DNA from: Halocaridina rubra
Lineage: Eukaryota; Arthropoda; Malacostraca; Decapoda; Atyidae
Assembly (NCBI GenBank): GCA_037179515.1
Contig: JAXCGZ010019180.1
Location: forward strand, 1-64,000
Length of the DNA stretch: 64,000 bases
Direction of reading: 5' to 3'
The position numbers were made by a program, and so were the translations under genes. Shown one piece after another: positions 34,961 through 46,106 of this stretch. The notes beneath the pieces are model-generated. The model was given only the letters and a program-made list of their open reading frames with translations, was not told where the DNA came from and made no database searches. Every line of letters begins with the position of its first letter. Position 1 is the first letter of the stretch.

Positions 34961-35761
34961 GTTGCTCATTCCTTTCATTTGCACCATAACCGCAAGTACT
35001 GCCACGTATTGCTGTTAAGCAGGCACAACTGCCATCCTGTATTACCAGTGTTTCATGCACTGTTTTGCAACATTTTGTTGCTGTTGCACTTGATTGTGTT
35101 GCTCATTCCTTTCATTTGCACTATAACCGCAGGTACTGCCACGTATTGCTGTTAAGCAGGCACGACTGCCATTCTGTATTACCAGTGTTTCATGCACTGT
35201 TTTGCAACATTTTGTTGCTGTTGCATTTGATTGTGTTGCTCATTCCTTTCATTTGCACGATTACCGCAGGTACTGCCACATATTGCTGTTAAGCAGGCAC
35301 GACTGCCATTCTGTATTACCAGTGTTTCATGCACTGTTTTGCAACATTTTGTTGCTGTTGCACTTGATTGTGTTGAACCCAGCCACTGAGGGGGGCAAGC
35401 CAGCCTCCACTTGGTGCCGGTCCCAAGCCCGGGTAAATGGGGAGGGTTGGCGGCAGGAAGGGCATCCGGCCATAAAACTTTTGCCAAAACCAAAATATGG
35501 CCAGTACAGATAACTCGAGCCCACATAAGTGGGAAAAAGAGAAAGATCTGTACTGGCCAGAAACATCGACCCCACATAAAAGTGGGAAAAAGATGTAGAT
35601 GAAGAAGAAGAAGCACTTGATTGTGTTGCTCATTCCTTTCATTTGCACCATAACTGCAGGTACCGCCACGTATTGCTGTTAAGCAGGCACAACTGCCATT
35701 CTGTATTGCCAGTGTTTCATGCACTGTTTTGCAACATTTTGCTGCTGTTGCACTTGACTGT
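34961..35761 (+). repeat. 137-bp leader minisatellite, four units (D)
   Basis: After removal of the insert and one 15-bp duplication, the length is exactly 4 x 137 bp. Confidence 0.88.
35376..35613 (+). mobile_element. Retroposed fragment, probably an RTE-type 3' end or a SINE using it
   Basis: A 238-bp insertion inside a 137-bp unit, flanked by a perfect 15-bp duplication CACTTGATTGTGTTG (35361-35375 and 35614-35628). It contains GGCAGGAAGGGCATCCGGCC, a motif I know from 3' ends of RTE-like LINEs and SINEs in many invertebrates, two CCCACATAAxGTGGGAAAAAG hairpin-like units, and a GAA-repeat tail. The duplication length and tail show target-primed insertion. Confidence 0.75.
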
Positions 35762-35856
35762 ATTTTGAGTCATTTTTATGGTGAGGTTTTGAGATCACTT
35801 TTATGTTTAAGTTTGAACTGTGGTGTTGAATATTTTTTTCTCTGTTTGGTGTTGTG

Positions 35857-35861
35857 TGGTT
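35857..35861. repeat. Left target-site duplication TGGTT of element C
   Basis: TGGTT precedes the LTR start and recurs at 46010-46014 after CCCCCACA. Confidence 0.9.
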
Positions 35862-37823
35862 TGTGACAGAGTGTTTCGCTCAATGTCAACAGAGGCTGCT
35901 AGATGCCTTAACAAATAAATTAGTAACATAACTGTTATTTTCTAACTAAAAAATAAATTTAACATAACTGTTATTTTCTAACTAAAAAAATAATTCCCAC
36001 TTCTTGACTTTCGCAGATTATGATTATTTGCAATTTGTATTTTAGCCTATAGCTAATTCTATATAGCTTATTTACTCTTCTTGTACGTGTAGAAGTATAG
36101 CCCCAATATAAAGGCTGCTCCTATTTTTCTGTCTGCAACGAGCCAAGAAAATTAAGAAACAAATAACCAGTAACCTAACTTTTCATTATTATTCTCGTTT
36201 TATTTTATTTGCTTCCACTTGTTGCACCTAAAAATACTGTCTCTCCCTTGCATCTCTGCTATAATTGCCTGCCAGGGACCACCACTAAAATAGTCCTTAA
36301 AATGAAATCAGAGCCAATTACTGCTCTAGGAATGTCTCCTACAGATGACGTCACGAGGAACAAGGAGACGCTCTCTTTTGGCGCCGAGACTGCCCAGAGG
36401 CAACATCTCGCCTGGGTAGTCTAAGTTTATTTTCAATATTAATTACGTGGCATCTTCACAGGAATTCATCTAGCACAACAAGGAATTCATCTAGCACAAC
36501 AAGGTGAGGGATAGTGTATGGTAAAGCTCGTGGGTCAAGCAAATTGGTTTATTTTCGAGAATTAGTTACATTCGTTACTGGATAAATCTTATGGATTTCT
36601 ATTCTCAGATTCCATTCCCAGTCACAGGAAATTTTGTAGATTACCACACTGGAATCTCACATGCCAAAGTTAATTCCTTAACCTGTAAATTACAGCTGAT
36701 ATATATTGCTGAGAAGTTTCTTTTCACTGAATGTGATAAACGAAAATCTCATCCTCTGAAGACTAGTTATGAGCCCGTAAAAATCTATCTCTCTTCCTAA
36801 TAAATTCTAATTTCATTTCACCCCTTTCTATCATCGTAAATAAAGTGTTTTACTTCAAAAACTCGTCAATAGAGCTATTTGCCAAAAAACAAAATTGCAA
36901 ATATTCAAAAGGTAATTTTTCCCAGTTGGCTATGCAAATATTTCTTGTTAACCACAATTTAATGAATGCATACCGTATTTATCTTGCTAATTCTTCATAT
37001 GTTGGGGATAAAGTGTTTTGAGTTATAAGTTGCAAATACCTCAAAAGGTGGTTTTGCACCCTTTTTTTTCATTGCAAAGTTCTTGATAACTAAAAGTGAA
37101 TGAATACTGTATTTATCTCGTAGATTCTTCCTTTATCCTAAATAGAGTGTTTTACCATATTAATTGCATATCAGTAATAAGCATTGCAACTTTTGTGGTT
37201 GCCCACAATTTAAGGAATACATACAGTACTGTATTTGTCTTGCTTATTCTTCATTTATTGTGAATATATTATTTTCTTTAAAACCAGTAAAGAATTAATG
37301 TTTTGTATGCTATTATGGTAGCATAAATATTTCTGGTTAGCTGTGAATAACCTATATATATTCATCCAGTAGAATGACATTGGAAACTCATTATATGTGT
37401 GCTCATGCTTTCAGTTTCCCATTATAAACAGTGTGTCATTTCTGTTTCTGAAATTGCAGTGTCCTGTATTCTACTCTGCCTGTGTGACAGAGGTAATCAT
37501 CGAGTTGAGGCCAAAGTCTTGGCATACGTCCGTGGTGCCGGGAAACGAACTCATACTCACCTCCTCCGGGATTCGTGGCAGCATTTCATAAAATTTAATT
37601 TGAGAAATTTAATTCAATTCTTTTAATGTCATTGCATTTCCAAAATTAAAAGAAAGTTGAATTCTGAGTTTCATTTAACCGACTAATGGTAATAAAAATG
37701 GGGTGTTCAAGTACAAATATCTGTCCTGTCTGTTTGTGAGCTCTTAACCGAGCTCGGTACTTTGAGTCCCCTTAGTAAAACAGAATCTTAACAACACTCT
37801 AGCATCTTAAAAACCCCCCCACA
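35862..37823 (+). repeat. 5' LTR of element C (1962 bp, intron-bearing)
   Basis: TGTGACAG to CCCCACA. Longer than the LTRs of A and B because of two tandem duplications: about 38 bp in U3 (around 35925-36000, repeating AACATAACTGTTATTTTC) and 25 bp at the end of exon 1 (GGAATTCATCTAGCACAACAA twice, ending at 36503). Intron 36504-37459. Confidence 0.92.
36504..37459 (+). other. Intron inside the 5' LTR of C
   Basis: 956 bp with AAG|GTGAGG and TTGCAG|TGTCC borders. Confidence 0.85.
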
Positions 37824-37827
37824 GATT

Positions 37828-37845
37828 TGGCGCCCGAACAGGGAC
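37828..37845 (+). promoter_or_regulatory. tRNA-Lys primer binding site, element C
   Basis: TGGCGCCCGAACAGGGAC, four bases after the LTR end. Confidence 0.92.
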
Positions 37846-39297
37846 CCGAACAGACAGACTGATTTTATAAATTTATTTTTATTTTGCTTTTTAACATTGC
37901 ACATGAAACCCGATTACCATTGGCTCGATTATTGAAATGAATGAATCTTAGGCTGCACACGAAAATTTTCGCGCTAGAAACGTTGCGGATAAGAAATTTT
38001 TCTTTATTTTCAATATTGATTATAGTAACTAATATTTTCTTGTTTCCCATGTGGTAAACAATATTTCAGGAAATCTACATGAGATTATGTGGTAACAGAC
38101 TTAAGAAATTTTGCATGACGAGAAGACGTGTTATTTAAAATTTCATTTATTTGCGTGATAAGATTGAGTTTTAAAACATTCGTGTTTTATATATCCGTTA
38201 AAGGGTGATACTTGTTAGGAATTGTTTAATTTCCTTGGAATTAGGAATTGGGAGAAAGCATTTTAAGTATTTTTGCTTATAATTGTGTTTTATATTCAAG
38301 CATTGACTGCTCATAGATTGGAAGAAAACTTTGGTGTCATTTATCGAGCCTAGGCTAAGCCTTTCATGTGTTTGAGTTGTCACATGAAAATAAATTTTCT
38401 CATTACTAGTAGAAATGTGTAATCTGGCTGCCTAGTAAGCTGTTAGCTTATCGTTGGTGTATTTTGCATAGGATCTGTGCCCTTTTTGGTAACACTCCAG
38501 AATTTTACTTACGACATTTTATTTGTGGGTACTGCCATATACGCGCTCATACGCAGGCACGACCGCGATACTGTACTTGTTCGTATTACTTACGACATTT
38601 TATTTGTGGGTACTGCCATATATGCGCTCATACGCAGGCACGACCGCTATACTGTACTTGATTGTACTCTCAGGCACTGGGTGCTAGTCGGTAAAATTCG
38701 TTGTTACTCATTCCTTTCATTTGCACCATAACTGCAGGTACTGCCACGTATTGCTGTTAAGCAGGCACGACTGCCATTCTGTATTACCAGTGTTTCATGC
38801 ACTGTTTTGCAACATATTGTTGCTGTTGCACTTGATTGTGTTGCTCATTCCTTTCATTTGCACAATAACCGCAGGTACTGCCACGTATTGCTGTTAAGCA
38901 GGCACGACTGCCATTCTGTATTACCAGTGTTTCATACACTGTTTTGCAACATATTGTTGCTGTTGCACTTGATTGTGTTGCTCATTCCTTTCATTTGCAC
39001 AATAACCGCAGGTACTGCCACATATTGCTGTTAAGCAGGCACGACTGCCATTCTGTATTGCCAGTGTTTCATGCACTGTTTTGCAACATTTTGCTGCTGT
39101 TGCACTTGATTGAATTTTGAGTCACTTTTATGGTGAGATTTTGAGATCACTTTTACGTTCAAGTTTGAACTGTGGTGTTGTGTGGTTCTTTCATTTTTTT
39201 TCTACTACTGTATTCTAGAGATTTGTTTTTTTTGTGTGGTTGTTTTGGCACTTTGTTATTGACTGTTTAGGAAACCAGGCAGTCACAGGAAACAAAC
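37846..39297 (+). other. Element C leader
   Basis: Untranslated leader with two 81-bp units (about 38510-38665) and three 137-bp units. No supported gene. Confidence 0.8.
38703..39113 (+). repeat. 137-bp leader minisatellite, three units (C)
   Basis: 411 bp, exactly three units, as in B. Confidence 0.88.
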
Positions 39298-42200
39298 ATG
39301 GAAACCATCAAAACATTCGATGAGGAGCGTTACCTAGACATACTGATTGCTAGGGGTGAGAGATATGGGTTTTCCCCAAGACAGGAGCTCTTCGAATGGG
39401 CTTATGAGAAGATGGTTGAACGCCGAGATATGCTGGAGGAGAGAGCACGTGAGGAGGCACAAGCACAACGTAAGAAGGCACAAGCACAACATAAACATGA
39501 GCTTGCGCTTGCTCGGTTTCGAGCGGGAATCCCAGACAGTAGTCCTTTATCCGGAAATAGAGATTACAGGAACGGGAAGCACAAGAGCCCCTTGCAGAAC
39601 TTCAATCGTCCAGCTCCTCCTCCTCACACTCCTAAGTCTTATTACGGCCATGCACCCACACTCAAGAAGGATGACCCGGTAAGACCTAAGCCTCAGCAGT
39701 TAAGAGGCAAAGGCCATTACTCTGCTCCACCTTCCCAGGGTTTTCAGCCAAACTCTAAGAGCCACCACGCTCCCTCACACAGCGGCGGCCCACATAGCCG
39801 TCTGGCCACTCACTCAGCCCATGTTGTGGAAACAGGGCCAGAAAGGGCCAATGAGGATAATGCCGAGGAACCACCACACAAACTTGCCAATGTGGAATTC
39901 ATCGAACATGATGATCTGGAAATGATCCCAAAATGCCTAGAAACCATAAATGGTGTGGAAGCTGAGATAGCCCTTGACACTGGGGACAATGGCATACTTG
40001 TTGACGAGAGATTCATCAGGGATGAAGATTTTACCAGCAAAGTTGTTCGTGTGCGGGTTGCTGAAGGAACACCCCAAATACGACGCTGCTGTGTCATTAA
40101 CCTGGATTGCAAATACTACAAGGGAAAAGCCCCAGCTGTGGCAATTATTGGGCTTATGTACCCTGTCTTGATGGGTCGTGCACTGAACCTAGTTCCTACT
40201 TTCCAGGCCGACCTCTACCATAAGGACATTTCTCGCTATAACTTCCCTCAGGGGAAGTCACATGAAGCCATTTCAGCAGCAACTCCTGGCCTCGATGCCA
40301 AGAATTTGGACGATTCTCCGACTGACTCCGTTGAGTCTGCCGCAGTTAGTAAACGTAATGTGGAACACGGAGAGTTTACCCCTCCTTTACCAGATGATGC
40401 ACCTCTAGAGCCATTGAAGTCCCGTCCAGACTTTGCCAAATTGCAGCAAGACTGCCCCAGCCTCAAACGCTGGATGCAGCAGGCCACCGAGGGAAGGACC
40501 TTCACGGTGAGAGGAGGAGGCCAGATCACTTATGCCCTTGAAGATGGAGTACTTCGTAGGCATGTGACTAAAGGTGGCCACACCTTTAAACAGTTGGTGG
40601 TGCCCGCTTCGTTGCGCCGCCAGGCTATGTATGTGGCACACCATTTACCTCTGAGTGGACACAGAGGCAAAGCAAAAACTCGGCATGTCCTTCAGAAGGC
40701 TTTTGCATGGCCAAACATGTACGCCGAGGTAGACAGATATGTAGGTTCCTGCCCTGTCTGTCAATCCACCTCAACGGCACCAGTACCGAAAGTTCCCATG
40801 GGGATAACTAAGCTCTCAATGGAGCCAATTTCCAATGTCGCTATTGACATACTAGGTCCTATTAATCCAACTTTGTCCACGGGGAAACAGTTCCTCCTGG
40901 TATATGATGACCTGGCAACAAGGTACCCAGATGCAGTACCACTGTCTTCTATCACAACTGAAGCAGTCGCTCAAGCCCTATTTGAAATGTGCTCCAGGGT
41001 TGGCTTTCCTGAGCAGGTCACTTCTGACAATGGAAGTCAGTTTACAAGTAGGCACTTTGAGGCTTTCTGCAACCTTTTAGAAATCAAGCACATTCGTACG
41101 AGTGTCTATCATGCCCAATCAAATGGAGCATGCGAACGCTATAACGGGACATTGAAGCGATGTTTGCGCAAGCTAGTGATAGATATGCCTAGGCAGTGGG
41201 ACAAGTACGTCCCTGCTGCACTCTTCTCTTTCAGAGACACGCCCCACGACACTACTGGATACTCGCCTTTCGAGATGATTTATGGTCATAAGGTCAGAGG
41301 CCCAGTAGAATTCTTGGCAGAATGTTGGGATTCACCTACCATCGAAGATGACGATAGGGACGTTCATGAGTATATTTTGAAGTTTTCGTCTCACCTCAAA
41401 AAGGCATGGAAAACTGCACAATTAGCCATTAAGGGTCACCAGCAGACTGCCAAGCTCCTCTTTGACAAGCGTGCGCGGCGTCGTGCCCTGACACCCGGAG
41501 ATCGAGCTCTGTTACTTCTTCCAACAGATACCCGCAAGCTAATGCTACGCTGGAAAGGACCGTACACTGTGGTACACCGGGTGACCCCTGACAATTATGT
41601 GCTAAATGTTGATGGCATTAACCGGAAATACCACATTAACCAGCTGAAGCTTTATTGTGAGGACCCGGAGGCCCACAGGGATCCTGCGCTGGCGCTCCCA
41701 GCAACCCCTATAGATGCCTCAAGCATCAACAGAACCTCCGAGGCTGCAGCAACACAGGTGCTCCATTATAGCCACCCCTTACTTCCTATATTGGAATACT
41801 CCACCCTTGCAGTGGAGACAGACTTACGGGAGTGGAGTTTTTCTGAAGAAGCCCCTCTGGCCGCAGCCACCGCCCTTGCAATTGAAGACATAAGCTTAGC
41901 TTTTGATGATGGTAAGGATCCTGCCATTCCCACACACCGAAAAGAAAGTGTGAGTAATTGTATTATTAACTCCAGACTCCAACCGAGTCAACGGGAACAG
42001 CTGAACAAGCTATTTGAGGACTATGAGAACGTCTTCAACGACCTCCCAGGCATTACCACTACCCTTGAGCATCATGTCAGACTGACTGACCCAGAGCCAT
42101 TTCGGCATTCCTATGGTCTTCCCCACCAGCTGTCCTTACGGCTGAAGGAAGATCTTGACACTTGGGTCCGCCTCGGAATAGTTGAAAAGAGCATTTCGCC

Positions 42201-43413
42201 TTGGTGTTCGCCGTTACTGGCAGTGCGTAAGCGAGATGGCAGTCACAGGTTCTGCCTTGACTGTCGTAAGCTTAACTCCCGTACCATCTTTGATGGAGAG
42301 CCCATTGCTGACGCTGAGCATATTTTCTCGTTGCTTTCTCAAGCCCGTTACCTGTCCAAGTTGGATCTGGCCAGTGGATTTTGGCAAGTCCCGTTGAGCG
42401 AGACTACCAAGCCTCTTACAGCTTTTTCCACAAGATATGGTCTATATCAGTTCAGGGTCATGCCTTTTGGTATGGTAAATGCCCCTGGCTGCTTCAGCAG
42501 ACTCATGAGGATAGTACTACAGGATCTCGACAATGTTTCATGCTTTATAGACGACATCCTGGTGCATTCTCAGGATTGGTCATCGCACCTCGAGACTCTC
42601 CGCAGAGTTCTCACTCGTCTGAACCAGCATGGACTTCACTTAAAGCCTTCCAAATGTGAGATTGGTTTCACACAATTGCAGTATCTCGGCCACGTGGTTG
42701 GAGAAGGAGTTATGTCCCCTATACATGACAGGGTACAAGCTATTAAGGATATGGAGAAACCTGCTACTGTCACTCAACTGAAATCATTCCTGGGTAGTGT
42801 CGGCTACTACCAACGGTTCATTCCACACTTTAATACTATCGCTGCCCCTTTGCAGCAACTGACCTCCTCGAAGCAAAGTAAATCCTCCCCTGTCAAATGG
42901 ACAGATGAAGCGGAGAGAGCATTTTTCAAGCTCCGAGAAGCATTGGCAGGTGAGCCAGTATTACAACTGGTAAACCCTGATTTTCCATTTATCTTGCAGA
43001 CCGACGCCTCAGACGAAGGCCTGGGTGCCGTGCTCTTGCAAGCCCGATCAGACAACTCAGCAGAAGTAGCTCCAGTGCGATATGCAAGCCGCAGGCTTCG
43101 CCCTGCAGAGCGAAATTACTCCACCGTGGAGAAGGAAGCTCTAGCTGCATATTGGGCCATAAAGAAATTTGAAGTCCATCTGTATGGCCAACATTTTACA
43201 CTGAGAACCGACCACCGACCTCTCCTATATTTACAGACTGCAGACAAGCTAAATCCTCGTCTGAAAAGGTGGGCACTTTACCTGAATCTTTTCAAATTCA
43301 CTGCCCAACATGTTCATGGCAAGGACAATGACCTTGCTGATCTACTAAGTCGACGGTCGTTACCCTCAAATGAGGAAGCTGGTGCTGTTAGCCTAAATTT
43401 GGCTAGTCAGTAA
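39298..43413 (+). CDS. Gag-Pol polyprotein of element C (Gmr1-like; PR-INT-RT-RH), capsid-deleted
   Basis: A single 1371-codon frame from AACATGG. Residues 1-75 are charged and probably helical; 80-175 are proline-, lysine- and histidine-rich with no zinc knuckle. The capsid-like segment of B is absent. The protease motif at about 227 reads DTGDNG; the Ala after DTG, kept in A, B and D, is Asp here, which may disable it. Integrase: HHCC finger at about 447-486, catalytic D at about 517 and 577 and E at about 613 (35 residues between the last two), GPY/F module at about 751. RT: LDLASGFW and the catalytic FIDDI at about 1083. RNase H: TDASDEG at about 1232, EKEALA, RTDH. No envelope follows. 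Integrase before RT is the order known for Gmr1-like elements. All catalytic residues other than the protease change look sound. Confidence 0.93.
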   Translation: METIKTFDEERYLDILIARGERYGFSPRQELFEWAYEKMVERRDMLEERAREEAQAQRKKAQAQHKHELALARFRAGIPDSSPLSGNRDYRNGKHKSPLQNFNRPAPPPHTPKSYYGHAPTLKKDDPVRPKPQQLRGKGHYSAPPSQGFQPNSKSHHAPSHSGGPHSRLATHSAHVVETGPERANEDNAEEPPHKLANVEFIEHDDLEMIPKCLETINGVEAEIALDTGDNGILVDERFIRDEDFTSKVVRVRVAEGTPQIRRCCVINLDCKYYKGKAPAVAIIGLMYPVLMGRALNLVPTFQADLYHKDISRYNFPQGKSHEAISAATPGLDAKNLDDSPTDSVESAAVSKRNVEHGEFTPPLPDDAPLEPLKSRPDFAKLQQDCPSLKRWMQQATEGRTFTVRGGGQITYALEDGVLRRHVTKGGHTFKQLVVPASLRRQAMYVAHHLPLSGHRGKAKTRHVLQKAFAWPNMYAEVDRYVGSCPVCQSTSTAPVPKVPMGITKLSMEPISNVAIDILGPINPTLSTGKQFLLVYDDLATRYPDAVPLSSITTEAVAQALFEMCSRVGFPEQVTSDNGSQFTSRHFEAFCNLLEIKHIRTSVYHAQSNGACERYNGTLKRCLRKLVIDMPRQWDKYVPAALFSFRDTPHDTTGYSPFEMIYGHKVRGPVEFLAECWDSPTIEDDDRDVHEYILKFSSHLKKAWKTAQLAIKGHQQTAKLLFDKRARRRALTPGDRALLLLPTDTRKLMLRWKGPYTVVHRVTPDNYVLNVDGINRKYHINQLKLYCEDPEAHRDPALALPATPIDASSINRTSEAAATQVLHYSHPLLPILEYSTLAVETDLREWSFSEEAPLAAATALAIEDISLAFDDGKDPAIPTHRKESVSNCIINSRLQPSQREQLNKLFEDYENVFNDLPGITTTLEHHVRLTDPEPFRHSYGLPHQLSLRLKEDLDTWVRLGIVEKSISPWCSPLLAVRKRDGSHRFCLDCRKLNSRTIFDGEPIADAEHIFSLLSQARYLSKLDLASGFWQVPLSETTKPLTAFSTRYGLYQFRVMPFGMVNAPGCFSRLMRIVLQDLDNVSCFIDDILVHSQDWSSHLETLRRVLTRLNQHGLHLKPSKCEIGFTQLQYLGHVVGEGVMSPIHDRVQAIKDMEKPATVTQLKSFLGSVGYYQRFIPHFNTIAAPLQQLTSSKQSKSSPVKWTDEAERAFFKLREALAGEPVLQLVNPDFPFILQTDASDEGLGAVLLQARSDNSAEVAPVRYASRRLRPAERNYSTVEKEALAAYWAIKKFEVHLYGQHFTLRTDHRPLLYLQTADKLNPRLKRWALYLNLFKFTAQHVHGKDNDLADLLSRRSLPSNEEAGAVSLNLASQ

Positions 43414-44048
43414 AGATTACTTCTCTAATGTGTTGTTTATTTTTATGTTTATCTTTTATGTCTTTAATACTGTACTGTACTTGTTTATTTTAGCGTACAA
43501 ACGTTATTCCTAATGGAAAACGAAAAAGATGAAGAATAATTTTTTGATCGTAGTTTTATATTTCCCTTTGTGGGACTTTGAAAGCCAGAACTTGGCAGAA
43601 ACATTTTAGTTTAGTGCTGAATAGCTGAATGTTTTAAATCCAGTCGCCAATGTTAATGACGACGTGGTTCAAATGTTTAATTTGCGTATACTGTATTTTA
43701 TTTTGTATATTATATTATTGCCTTCTTGCATGTGAAGCATTCATAAACTTAAATATTGATATTCACTGATATCTAATTGTGATTTAATTTTCTTGAAATT
43801 TGAATTTGATCACATTTCTTTTATGTTTTGCATGTCATTTAATGTTTTGTTTACAAGACTTGTTTACTTTTACTAATAGTATGATATGTTCCAGTGGTGG
43901 ATCCCATTCTTATTGTTCATTTGTTCTTTTCCATGAGAAGGATATCTCATCCCTCATAATAACACTGAAGTCACCGTAACTTCCTCTGTTCTTTTTTCGC
44001 CTTCTGTAGTAGAATTTTGCTAAATCAATATTCTCTAGAAAGGGCCTT
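43414..44048 (+). other. 3' untranslated region of element C
   Basis: AT-rich, non-coding, as in the other copies; polypurine tract candidate at its end. Confidence 0.8.
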
Positions 44049-46009
44049 TGTGACAGAGTGTTTCGCTCAATGTCAACAGAGGCTGTTAGATGCCTTAACA
44101 AATAAATTAGTAACATAACTGTTATTTTCTAGCTAAAAAAAATAAATTTAACATAATTGTTATTTTCTATCTAAAAAAATAATTCCCACTTCTTGACTTT
44201 CGCAGATTATGATTATTTGCAATTTGTATTTTAGCCTATAGCTAATTCTATATAGCTTATTTACTCTTCTTGTACGTGTAGAAGTATAGCCCCAATATAA
44301 AGGCTGCTCCTATTTTTCTGTCTGCAACGAGCCAAGAAAATTAAGAAACAAATAACCAGTAACCTAACTTTTCATTATTATTCTCGTTTTATTTTATTTG
44401 CTTCCACTTGTTGCACCTAAAAATACTGTCTCTCCCTTGCATCTCTGCTATAATTGCCTGCCAGGGACCACCACTAAAATAGTCCTTAAAATGAAATCAG
44501 AGCCAATTACTGCTCTAGGAATGTCTCCTACAGATGACGTCACGAGGAACAAGGAGACGCTCTCTTTTGGCGCCGAGACTGCCCAGAGGCAACATCTCGC
44601 CTGGGTAGTCTAAGTTTATTTTCAATATTAATTACGTGGCATCTTCACAGGAATTCATCTAGCACAACAAGGAATTCATCTAGCACAACAAGGTGAGGGA
44701 TAGTGTATGGTAAAGCTCGTGGGTCAAGCAAATTGGTTTATTTTCGAGAATTAGTTACATTCGTTACTGGATAAATCTTATGGATTTCTATTCTCAGATT
44801 CCATTCCCAGTCACAGGAAATTTTGTAGATTACCACACTGGAATCTCACATGCCAAAGTTAATTCCTTAACCTGTAAATTACAGCTGATATATATTGCTG
44901 AGAAGTTTCTTTTCACTGAATGTGATAAACGAAAATCTCATCCTCTGAAGACTAGTTATGAGCCCGTAAAAATCTATCTCTCTTCCTAATAAATTCTAAT
45001 TTCATTTCACCTCTTTCTATCATCGTAAATAAAGTGTTTTACTTCAAAAACTCGTCAATAAAGCTATTTGCCAAAAAACAAAATTGCAAATATTCAAAAG
45101 GTAATTTTTCCCAGTTGGCTATGCAAATATTTCTTGTTAACCACAATTTAATGAATGCATACCGTATTTATCTTGCTAATTCTTCATATGTTGGGGATAA
45201 AGTGTTTTGAGTTATAAGTTGCAAATACCTCAAAAGGTGGTTTTGCACCCTTTTTTTCATTGCAAAGTTCTTGATAACTAAAAGTGAATGAATACTGTAT
45301 TTATCTCGTAGATTCTTCCTTTATCCTAAATAGAGTGTTTTACCATATTAATTGCATATCAGTAATAAGCATTGCAACTTTTGTGGTTGCCCACAATTTA
45401 AGGAATACATACAGTACTGTATTTGTCTTGCTTATTCTTCATTTATTGTGAATATATTATTTTCTTTAAAACCAGTAAAGAATTAATGTTTTGTATGCTA
45501 TTATGGTAGCATAAATATTTCTGGTTAGCTGTGAATAACCTATATATATTCATCCAGTAGAATGACATTGGAAACTCATTATATGTGTGCTCATGCTTTC
45601 AGTTTCCCATTATAAACAGTGTGTCATTTCTGTTTCTGAAATTGCAGTGTCCTGTATTCTACTCTGCCTGTGTGACAGAGGTAATCATCGAGTTGAGGCC
45701 AAAGTCTTGGCATACGTCCGTGGTGCCGGGAAACGAACTCATACTCACCTCCTCCGGGATTCGTGGCAGCATTTCATAAAATTTAATTTGAGAAATTTAA
45801 TTCAATTCTTTTAATGTCATTGCATTTCCAAAATTAAAAGAAAGTTGAATTCTGAGTTTCATTTAACCGACTAATGGTAATAAAAATGGGGTGTTCAAGT
45901 ACAAATATCTGTCCTGTCTGTTTGTGAGCTCTTAACCGAGCTCGGTACTTTGAGTCCCCTTAGTAAAACAGAATCTTAACAACACTCTAGCATCATTAAA
46001 CCCCCCACA
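44049..46009 (+). repeat. 3' LTR of element C (1961 bp, intron-bearing)
   Basis: Same structure as 35862-37823, including both tandem duplications. Intron 44693-45647. Confidence 0.92.
44693..45647 (+). other. Intron inside the 3' LTR of C
   Basis: 955 bp, AAG|GTGAGG to TTGCAG|TGTCC. Confidence 0.85.
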
Positions 46010-46106
46010 TGGTTCTTTCATTTTTTTTTTCTACTACTGTATTGTAGAGATTTTTCTTTTTTGTGGTTGTTTTGGCACTTCGTTATTGACTGTTTAGGAA
46101 ACAAAC
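46010..46106 (+). other. Element D leader, part 2
   Basis: Resumes at the TGGTT duplication with TGGTTCTTTCATTTTT and leads into D's gag start, confirming that 34164-35861 and 46010 onward are one leader. Confidence 0.85.

Larger units (their letters stand above)
34186..35861 (+). other. Element D leader, part 1
   Basis: Untranslated leader with one 81-bp unit (about 34848-34920) and four 137-bp units, interrupted by a 238-bp retroposed fragment (35376-35613). It ends at TGGTT (35857-35861), where element C inserted. Confidence 0.8.
35862..46009 (+). mobile_element. Element C: youngest Gmr1-like copy, intact frame
   Basis: Complete insertion of 10,148 bp in D's leader, flanked by TGGTT. LTRs 35862-37823 and 44049-46009 differ by only about ten changes by eye. 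Gag-pol (39298-43413) is unbroken but lacks the capsid-like segment. The primer site is perfect and the purine run AGAAAGGG is at 44037-44044. Its LTR subtype (CAATGTCAACAGAGG after the start) is shared with element E. Confidence 0.93.
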
